DNA of 17,909 bases, taken from positions 1-17,909 of the forward strand of contig CABUZX010000022.1 of the NCBI GenBank assembly GCA_902496185.1. Direction: 5' to 3'. A model generated the notes under the pieces. That model did not search any database, was not told where the DNA came from, and was given only the letters and a program-made list of their open reading frames with translations. The position numbers and the translations under genes are program-made. The DNA is from an uncultured Subdoligranulum sp. (GTDB lineage: Bacteria > Bacillota > Clostridia > Christensenellales > CAG-314). Shown in pieces: positions 7,686-13,509 of the stretch (positions are counted from its first letter, which is position 1; each line of letters opens with the position of its first letter).

Positions 7686-10600
7686 TTATTCCTCTAACAA
7701 GCGTTTTAAAGTATAACTGAATCGGGAAGAGAATAATTTTACATTTTCTTCAGGATTTGACACGTCAATTTCGCTAACGTCAATATAGTTGTTACCGTAA
7801 TATAGCTCTAATATCCAATTTTCGGTATTTTCAAAAACGACAGAGGTCAAGTTGATGTTAGAAGAAAAAGCCCGCGCGCCTATATACGTAACTGATTTAG
7901 GTATGGTGATAGTGGAAAAAGTGTTACCATAAAAGGCGTATGCGCCTATTTGAGCAAGTTGACTGTTTTGTTCAAAGGAGACGGAAGTCAATTGTTTCCA
8001 ATTATAAAAAGTATAAGGTTTTATTTCGATAATTTCTTTTGGAATGACAATCTCGGTTAAAAGAGTGGGCGTATTTGTATCGGCGTCAACCAAGTATATT
8101 TGAGTAGATGAACCGACTGGCGTTGAGGTATCATTTTCAAACTCTATATTCATCCATGCGATCAAATCGTAAATATACAAGCTATTTAAACTTCCAGAAT
8201 TTTGATTGCCAAAAGAGTAAACGAAAGAAAACGCGTTTTTGGATATTTTTGTAATAGATTTTGGTATATGAATTTCATTGACTAAACTTATCACGTTATA
8301 AAACGTATAAGGTTTAATTACGGATATGCCGTCAGGTATTACGAGTGAAGTTACTTTTTGATTATTGACGTATAATTCCGTTGCATTTCTCATTGGATGA
8401 GAATGAGAAGAGCCACCCCAGCCGTTTGACGTAGTATCAAATTCAAAATCTATATTGCACCATGCTACAAGATCTTCTATATATAGTACGTAGTTGGTTT
8501 CAGGAAAGGCGTTTTGCGCTATACGAGTTACTGTTGCGGGTACGTGTATTTCCGTCACAAAGTGGGGGAGGTAAGCAAAAGTATAATCTAATATTGTGGT
8601 AATTTCGCTTGGTATATGAATTGAATTTACCTTTTGATTAAAAACGTAAAGTTCCGTTGCATTTTTAAACGGATGAGAATAAGAAGACTCGCTCCAGCCG
8701 CCGTCACCCCAGCCGCCGCCCCAGCCGCCGCCCCAGCTGTCGTCGTCCCAATCATCAGAAGAATACGTCGTATTATTTTCAAAGATTATATTGCACCAAG
8801 ATGTAAGGTCTTGTATATATAATACGTAATTGGTTTCAGGAAAGGCGCTCAAGGATATACGTGTAATAGTGGAGGGTACGTGTATTTCCGTCACGGAGTC
8901 GGGGAGATACGCAAAGGTATAATCACGTATTTTGGTGATTTCAGTCGGTATTTGAATAGAAGTTACCTTTTGGTTGTTGACGTAAAGTTCCGTTGCGTAT
9001 TGCATTGGGTTTGCTTCACGGTTTATAAACTCAATATTAGCCCAAGAAACAATATCTTCAATATAAATAGCAAGGTTAACAGATCTGGCTCTACTAAATG
9101 CTCCCGTATTTATTTTAGTTACGGATGACGGTATGACCAGCTCCGTAATCGTTTCGGGCATACCGCTAAATGTATATTGTTCGATAGTTGTTATACCGTT
9201 TGGTATGGACAACTTGGTAATTTTTTGATTATTGACGTAAACGTTGGTTGCATAGTACATTGGATTTGTATAATAGTCGTTAAAGGAAATTGAACACCAA
9301 CTTTCAAGATCTGCAATATACAAATCTTTTAAATTTGCCCAAAGACCTTTGTTCCAATTTCGGTTTACTGCAGTAAAAACTTTTATGGTTTTAGGCACGC
9401 TTACGCTAGTTATGGCGTCGCTTATGTTTGAAAGTGTAATAAGTCGTGTGCCTTCTGCAACTTCTAAATGCGTAAGAGTTTTATCTACTACGTTACACAA
9501 GATAATATACGGATTTGTGTCGTTGCCGATATATTGTGCGCCTTTGTATTCGTTATAAGTCAAACTTGTACAATTTTCAAAAACACCGGTACCCCATTTT
9601 GTAACGTTGAAAGGATCGCTAAACTTTACGATGGTAAGGTTTGTGCAGTTCATAAAAGCATATGTTTCTATGGTTGTCAAATTTGTGCAATCTTCAAAAG
9701 AAATGGTTTCCAATTTTGAACAACCGTCAAAAGCATGCGAACCTATTGACTTAAGATTGGCGCAGTTTTTAAAAGATATAGTTGTCAAATTTGAGCAATC
9801 ATAGAAAGCGTGTTCTTCTATAGTAGTAAGGTTGTCACAATTGTCAAAAAATAAGGTAGATAAGTTTTGGCATTTATAAAAAGAAGCTGATCTAATGGTA
9901 GTCAAATTTGTACAATTTTTAAAAGAAATCGTAGTCAGATTTGAACAATCATAAAAAGCTTGTTGCCCAAGCGTAGTCAAATTTATACAGTTGTCAAAGG
10001 AAATGGATTTGAGTGAAAAACTTTTTGCAAAGGCATTAGAGCTTATTGTTTTGAGTAACGAGCCTTGTTCTACCGTGATCGTTTCTATGCTTGAAATTGC
10101 GCTAAACATCATGTCGGTAATTTCCGTTATTTCCTTAGGAATAACCAAATTTGTCAAAAGAACGTCGTTTATGTAAAAATTCTTTTTGGTAACATTTTCA
10201 TCCTCAATATTTAATGAGCCAAAAGCATATCTTTCAAAATTGCCGTAAAGCCAAGTGTCAAGACTATCAAGATAAATATTTTGCAAATTTTCATTAAAGG
10301 CGTAGTTGCCTATGCTTAAAATACCTGAATTAAATTTTACGCTTTGTACGTTGTTTGGGTAAAAGGCGTAAGTCGTGATATGATAGGGCTTTCCGTTAAA
10401 TTTTTCAGGCAAAACAAGGGTAGTGTCCGTGCCGTAATAAGACAGCAAGTAACATTCTGAAAGATTTTTGTCGTCATAAACAAAATAATCATCAATGGTT
10501 TTAAAATTGTTTGTTTCCGTTTCAGAAGTAAACAGGTTGAGAACGTTTAAGTCAAATTGGGAATTTATATCTTTTAGCTTAAATTCGTATTCCGAAAAAT

Positions 10601-11759
10601 TATAAATTTCCGTTAATTTATAACAGCCTGCAAATACGCTGTATGTATTATTGAAATATGCTTTTACGTTTTTGCCAAGTACTATTTGGTAAATGTTCGC
10701 GCATCCACTAAAATAACTAGTTGCAAGTTCGCCACCTTTAAGGGTGACTTTGTTGAGTTTTAGTGGTAAATAGTAGTTTGTTTCATTACTTTGACCTTCT
10801 TCAGCTCGATAAGATACAGTTACTTTAGCGCTTTCTTCATAATTTTGTTTACCGAAGAGGTAACCGATATGATAGTCGTAACGATTGTAATTGAACGTAT
10901 CGTAGCTAACTGACGGACCTATAAAGGGCAGTGTAATTTCCGTCATATTATAACAACCACCAAAAGCTCCTAAACCCAAAGTTGTTAAAGAGTCGGGGAG
11001 TTCTGCATTTTTAAACAAAACGCAATTTCTAAATGCTCCAGAGCCTATTTGATTAAGACCTTCGTTAAAATTTATTTCCTTAAGATTAGAACAGTTTGCA
11101 AATGCTTCGGAACCTATAGCCAAAAGGCTGTCAGGAAGGTTTATTTCCGTAATAGCCGTGCATCCCGCAAAGCATTTAGAGCCAAAACTCGTCAAAGTTT
11201 CGTTGCTTTCAAAGTTTATTGTAGTAAGATTGGTGCAATTTTCAAACGCGCTTGGTCCAAGCGCTATTACAGAGTCGGATATAGTGACTTCCGTCAAATA
11301 TGTACATCCTTTAAAAGCATTTTCCTGAACGCCCATTACAGGAAGATTTTTGTAGGTTGATGGTATGACGAGGTGTGGATCGGAGTGAGTGCCTCTTGAG
11401 TAAAGTACGTAAGAGGATCTGTCCGTAGATAGTTTAAAGGTAAAGGGATATTCCTGCGTGGGAGGGGTAAATCCACATCTCGTGCAAGTGTTGTCGGCGT
11501 TGTAGTCGTGTCCCAATGCAGAGCCTTCTAATAGAGTGCAAACGGAGCACATTTTTGGAGTAGTGCAGTTTGCTTCCACCCAATTGTGGCCGATTGGACT
11601 GCCTTCCGTTGCTTGGCACAATTTGCACGTTTTGGGTTTTGTGCAGGTTGCCGATTTCCAATCATGCTGACAGTCGTTAGTATTTGCGCATGCTGCAAAA
11701 CAGCAAACAATAGCAACAAATATTAGTAATGTGATAAAAATGCGAGATGTCCATTTCAT
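7686..11759 (-). CDS. BspA-type leucine-rich-repeat lipoprotein with Cys-rich head (1357 residues)
   Basis: Large surface lipoprotein and paralogue of the 950-residue protein. The ATG at 11759 has AAGGAG (11768-11773) upstream. The signal sequence leads to FAAC with likely lipidated Cys24. The Cys-rich head has the same 26-residue period: His32, Cys39, Cys45, Cys48; His58, Cys65, Cys71, Cys74; His84, Cys92, Cys95. LRR_5 repeats run from about residue 120 to 1340. Two zones stand out. Around residues 580-725 there are tight 25-residue repeats rich in NLTTI and CxNL. Around residues 810-1210 there are longer modules that start LYIEDLVAWCNIDF and continue ATELYVNNQKVTS. Between two of these modules is a Trp/Gly/Asp-rich linker. 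Members of this superfamily act in adhesion and in binding host or microbial ligands; the specific role here is unknown. Internal DNA-level repeats suggest ongoing expansion and contraction. Confidence 0.92.
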   Translation of the reverse strand: MKWTSRIFITLLIFVAIVCCFAACANTNDCQHDWKSATCTKPKTCKLCQATEGSPIGHNWVEANCTTPKMCSVCTLLEGSALGHDYNADNTCTRCGFTPPTQEYPFTFKLSTDRSSYVLYSRGTHSDPHLVIPSTYKNLPVMGVQENAFKGCTYLTEVTISDSVIALGPSAFENCTNLTTINFESNETLTSFGSKCFAGCTAITEINLPDSLLAIGSEAFANCSNLKEINFNEGLNQIGSGAFRNCVLFKNAELPDSLTTLGLGAFGGCYNMTEITLPFIGPSVSYDTFNYNRYDYHIGYLFGKQNYEESAKVTVSYRAEEGQSNETNYYLPLKLNKVTLKGGELATSYFSGCANIYQIVLGKNVKAYFNNTYSVFAGCYKLTEIYNFSEYEFKLKDINSQFDLNVLNLFTSETETNNFKTIDDYFVYDDKNLSECYLLSYYGTDTTLVLPEKFNGKPYHITTYAFYPNNVQSVKFNSGILSIGNYAFNENLQNIYLDSLDTWLYGNFERYAFGSLNIEDENVTKKNFYINDVLLTNLVIPKEITEITDMMFSAISSIETITVEQGSLLKTISSNAFAKSFSLKSISFDNCINLTTLGQQAFYDCSNLTTISFKNCTNLTTIRSASFYKCQNLSTLFFDNCDNLTTIEEHAFYDCSNLTTISFKNCANLKSIGSHAFDGCSKLETISFEDCTNLTTIETYAFMNCTNLTIVKFSDPFNVTKWGTGVFENCTSLTYNEYKGAQYIGNDTNPYIILCNVVDKTLTHLEVAEGTRLITLSNISDAITSVSVPKTIKVFTAVNRNWNKGLWANLKDLYIADLESWCSISFNDYYTNPMYYATNVYVNNQKITKLSIPNGITTIEQYTFSGMPETITELVIPSSVTKINTGAFSRARSVNLAIYIEDIVSWANIEFINREANPMQYATELYVNNQKVTSIQIPTEITKIRDYTFAYLPDSVTEIHVPSTITRISLSAFPETNYVLYIQDLTSWCNIIFENNTTYSSDDWDDDSWGGGWGGGWGDGGWSESSYSHPFKNATELYVFNQKVNSIHIPSEITTILDYTFAYLPHFVTEIHVPATVTRIAQNAFPETNYVLYIEDLVAWCNIDFEFDTTSNGWGGSSHSHPMRNATELYVNNQKVTSLVIPDGISVIKPYTFYNVISLVNEIHIPKSITKISKNAFSFVYSFGNQNSGSLNSLYIYDLIAWMNIEFENDTSTPVGSSTQIYLVDADTNTPTLLTEIVIPKEIIEIKPYTFYNWKQLTSVSFEQNSQLAQIGAYAFYGNTFSTITIPKSVTYIGARAFSSNINLTSVVFENTENWILELYYGNNYIDVSEIDVSNPEENVKLFSSRFSYTLKRLLEE
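8494..8997 (-). repeat. Tandem 336-bp (112-codon) duplication inside the large lipoprotein gene
   Basis: Several exact blocks recur at the same 336-base offset: a block beginning ttggtttcagg at 8494 and 8830, a block containing gggtacgtgt at 8538 and 8874, and a block containing acgtaaagttccg at 8644 and 8980. The constant offset means no insertions or deletions within the compared stretch, pointing to a recent in-frame duplication of one module. The next module on the lower-coordinate side repeats the acgta(t/a)aattccgttgc-like block at 8368, an offset of 276, that is 60 bases shorter. Confidence 0.8.
8694..8757 (-). repeat. GC-rich Trp-Gly linker with 12-base in-frame repeats
   Basis: On the coding strand the unit TGGGGCGGCGGC (Trp-Gly-Gly-Gly) is repeated, giving WGGGWGGGWGDGGW at residues 1009-1022, preceded by an Asp-rich DDWDDDSW stretch. 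The block is strongly GC-rich inside an AT-rich gene. The coding strand carries three GGGG runs with short spacers, a possible G-quadruplex. The neighbouring module has only a short NGWGGSS at the same place. Confidence 0.85.
9590..10015 (-). repeat. 75-base (25-residue) leucine-rich-repeat array with 150-base higher order
   Basis: The coding strand encodes consecutive 25-residue units such as NLTTISFKNCTNLTTIRSAS and the next units with FDNCDNLTTI and FEDCTNLTTI. Blocks containing gcaatcatagaaagc and acaatcataaaaagc recur 150 bases apart (9793 and 9943), so every second unit is closest in sequence. This is an LRR array, not a CRISPR: the repeats are contiguous, coding and degenerate. Confidence 0.8.
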
Positions 11760-11779
11760 AAATATTTCTCCTTTATATT

Positions 11780-11808
11780 ATAATAAACTATATTTTACTA
11801 TATAGCAA
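11780..11808 (-). promoter_or_regulatory. Probable sigma-A promoter of the 1357-residue lipoprotein gene
   Basis: On the minus strand TTGCTA (11808-11803) and TATTAT (11785-11780) are 17 bases apart. The ribosome binding site follows within ten bases, the same compact arrangement as at the paralogue's promoter. Confidence 0.6.
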
Positions 11809-12040
11809 CTATATTATGTAATTTTTATTTATTAAATTTAAACATTTTTTTGATTTTTTTATTTTGGTATGTAAAATAGGATTGTACGTTTTTGGGTAAA
11901 TAAACCTCTGCAAAAGCAGGTATAACGTGGTAAATTTGCTACCGTATTTTAAGTCAGTCAAATTTCAATATTGAATAAATTTTATGTTTTACGTCTCACA
12001 CTCTCCTTTTGCCTTGTTGGCAATATTCACAAAGGACATT

Positions 12041-12271
12041 GAGATACTTCGCTTACGCTCAGTATGACAATCTATAATGTATCAGTATGACTATCGCTAT
12101 TGTCATTCTGAGATGGACGGTCAAAGACGGACAATCGAAGAATCTCCCGTAATAACGCTACCGTTTTTTGCTAGTTTTTGCCTTTCTACCTATATGGGTT
12201 TTTAAAACGGAAAAAAAACACACTTTTTTAAAACTTTTTTGCAAAAATTAAAAGTTTTAGAATTTGAACAC
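12041..12271 (+). repeat. Dispersed non-coding repeat, copy A
   Basis: This stretch recurs in inverted orientation at 17707-17909. Its core, 12126-12265, matches 17853-17714 over 140 bases with only two differences that I can count. The outer part, about 12042-12071 (agatacttcgctt and ctcagtatgacaat), also matches with one difference, while the segment between differs in length and sequence. Inside copy A, the pattern around 12041-12072 is an imperfect inverted match to TGTCATTCTGAGA (12101-12113) and GGACAATCGAAGAATCTCC (12129-12147), so one end can form a long hairpin. Elements with a TCATTCTGAG / GAAGAATCTC signature are a recurring kind of small dispersed repeat in bacterial genomes. No transposase is present. 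Confidence 0.85.
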
Positions 12272-12350
12272 TCAAAGTTCACGAAATTTCCTTTGTTTGC
12301 TACTTTGCTCTGTACTTTTTGCTGTTTTATATAAAGGTTTTAAAAATGCA

Positions 12351-12376
12351 AAAAAACAGTTACCATTGTTGGTAAC
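12351..12376 (-). terminator. Intrinsic terminator of the YhcN-like gene
   Basis: On the minus strand GTTACCA and TGGTAAC (12376-12370 with 12365-12359) form a seven-base stem with a four-base loop, followed by TG and T6. It lies about 100 bases past the stop of the gene ending at 12476. Confidence 0.65.
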
Positions 12377-12475
12377 AGAAAATTGTTTAATAATTTTTAA
12401 TAATTAGAAAAAATCAACCCACTTTTTTTGTATAAAAACAAAGGAAGCTGAGTTGATTTGGTATTTTAATATTAT

Positions 12476-12931
12476 TTATTTAGTTTTTTGGGGCTCTTGT
12501 TTTGGGTCTATGCCGGGTTTAGGCATTGGGCGTGGAAACTTGTCTTTTAGGTCTTCAATGTCGGTTTTGCCGGTGTCTACCATATAGTTAAGACGTTCTA
12601 TAGCAACAAAAATTTTGATAGACGAAGTAACCAAAACGTTTTTGTATTGAGGATATTCTTTTTGCAAAAATTCCTTTACGGATTTTTCAATTTTATCGTT
12701 TTGAGTTTTGTTTGGTACGTTTTGTGTACGAATAGCAACGAGAGCGCAATCTTCGTAGACAAAAACTCTGGATTCTTTTATACCTTCGATAGAAGTTAAT
12801 TGTTTTTCTATTTTTTCATGCAAAGTTTTAGGTTGCTTATCGACGGAAGCAAAAACAGTCGGGCAAATTGCAACGGCAACCATTAAGATACCAAACGCAA
12901 AGACGATTGGCGTAAAAAAGCTCTTTTTCAT
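12476..12931 (-). CDS. Exported YhcN/YlaJ-like sporulation-family protein
   Basis: The start is the ATG at 12931, where GGAGG (12945-12941) lies nine bases upstream; a longer frame to 12979 has no such site. The 151-residue product starts MKKSFFTPIV with a signal peptide, probably cut near VFAS at about residue 29. The mature part has the pattern of YhcN/YlaJ spore proteins: helix (LHEKIEKQLTSIEGI), strand pair (SRVFVYEDCALVAIR), helix (DKIEKSVKEFLQKEYP), strand (NVLVTSS), ending in a Pro-rich tail. Characterised relatives are mostly lipoproteins found in spores or at the forespore membrane; here no good lipobox is visible, since the only nearby Cys is preceded by Ile. The family assignment rests on this pattern alone and is moderate. 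It diverges from the small membrane protein gene at 13185. Confidence 0.65.
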   Translation of the reverse strand: MKKSFFTPIVFAFGILMVAVAICPTVFASVDKQPKTLHEKIEKQLTSIEGIKESRVFVYEDCALVAIRTQNVPNKTQNDKIEKSVKEFLQKEYPQYKNVLVTSSIKIFVAIERLNYMVDTGKTDIEDLKDKFPRPMPKPGIDPKQEPQKTK

Positions 12932-12962
12932 TATTTTTTTCCTCCAAAAAGGTTGTTTTTGT

Positions 12963-13034
12963 AACGGGCTCAGACACAACGGACGGTAGTAGTTGACAAA
13001 AAGGTTTTAAACCGTATCTGACTTGCCCGTTGTG
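12963..13034 (-). promoter_or_regulatory. Structured leader upstream of the YhcN-like gene with two alternative pairings
   Basis: AACGGGC (12963-12969) plus TCAGA (12970-12974) pair with GCCCGTT (13025-13031) and TCTGA (13017-13021), separated by a three-base bulge; ACGGT (12983-12987) can pair with ACCGT (13011-13015) inside. The same 3' arm can instead pair as CCGTTGTG (13027-13034) with CACAACGG (12975-12982), which excludes the first fold. There is no T-run next to it. It lies 32-103 bases before the minus-strand ATG, so it would be in that gene's leader if transcription starts upstream of 13034. No known riboswitch is recognised. Confidence 0.45.
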
Positions 13035-13184
13035 ACTTAAGCCTTGATTTTAAAATGCGCAAATAGACAAAAAAATATACGTTTTTTTTAAATTTGCCCT
13101 TTTGTTTGTGTTTTTGTATGTAAAAATAAAAAACAGGCAAAATTAAAATACCCCATTAGGGTAAAAATATTTAGGAGGTAAATA

Positions 13185-13370
13185 ATGTTGGGTATTATTA
13201 TTGTTTCAAGCGTGGGGCTTGCGGTATGTTTGTGTTATTTAATTTATCAGTTTTTTCTTTATTTTAAAAACAAATCAAAGCCATCAAAACCGACAAAAAA
13301 CCAAAAATATGAATATTGCGACGAATACGAGGAAGGCGATAGTTTAATTATCAATTTAAAAAATTATTAA
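13185..13370 (+). CDS. Small single-pass membrane protein
   Basis: 61 residues: an N-terminal hydrophobic helix (about residues 2-28), a Lys/Pro-rich segment (about 29-43) and an acidic C-terminal tail (YEYCDEYEEGD). The Lys-rich stretch after the helix suggests the C terminus is cytoplasmic. A strong AGGAGGT at 13173-13179 precedes the ATG, which supports a real gene despite the size. A small hairpin, TACCC/GGGTA (13149-13163), lies just before the ribosome binding site. No family is recognised. It sits between the divergent YhcN-like gene and the GH95-like gene, but the latter has its own promoter. Confidence 0.75.
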   Translation: MLGIIIVSSVGLAVCLCYLIYQFFLYFKNKSKPSKPTKNQKYEYCDEYEEGDSLIINLKNY

Positions 13371-13438
13371 CCTTTTTAATTATAATTATTGACAACGGAT
13401 TGAGATTAAAAAAAATATAAAAAAATTTCAATTTATTC

Positions 13439-13467
13439 TTGTAATTGTAGCAAAAGTAAAGTATAAT
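13439..13467 (+). promoter_or_regulatory. Probable sigma-A promoter of the GH95-like gene and nrdR
   Basis: TTGTAA (13439-13444) and a perfect TATAAT (13462-13467) are 17 bases apart. The leader is about 35 bases and contains AGGGGGGA at 13495-13502 before the ATG at 13510. Confidence 0.65.
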
Positions 13468-13509
13468 CTTTTTAAACAAATTAATGATTAAAATAGGGGG
13501 GATTTACTT

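Larger units (their letters stand above)
11809..12475. other. Gene-poor intergenic stretch
   Basis: No convincing coding frame is present in about 670 bases. From 11809 to 12040 it is AT-rich, with three small hairpins: ACCT(CT)GC/GCAGGT near 11910-11928, GGTA/TACC near 11930-11945 and TTGCC/GGCAA at 12009-12023. From 12041 to 12271 it contains a dispersed repeat. From 12272 to 12475 it is AT-rich, with the terminator of the minus-strand gene at 12351-12376. An AAATCAAC/GTTGATTT inverted repeat with a long spacer lies near 12410-12460, and I can assign no role to it. Confidence 0.6.

Noticed and set aside
9590..10015. CRISPR-like regular repeats
   Set aside because: The repeats are contiguous without unique spacers, are degenerate, and encode leucine-rich repeats in frame.
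12410..12460. AAATCAAC / GTTGATTT inverted repeat
   Set aside because: The arms are short, the spacer is long and AT-rich, and there is no T-run or other context to support a role.
12932..12979. Longer start for the YhcN-like protein
   Set aside because: No ribosome binding site precedes it, it overlaps the structured leader, and it would bury the signal peptide; the ATG at 12931 has GGAGG.
13389..13421. Promoter with TTGACA at 13389 and TATAAA at 13416
   Set aside because: The spacer is 21 bases, too long for sigma-A; the pair at 13439-13467 has 17.
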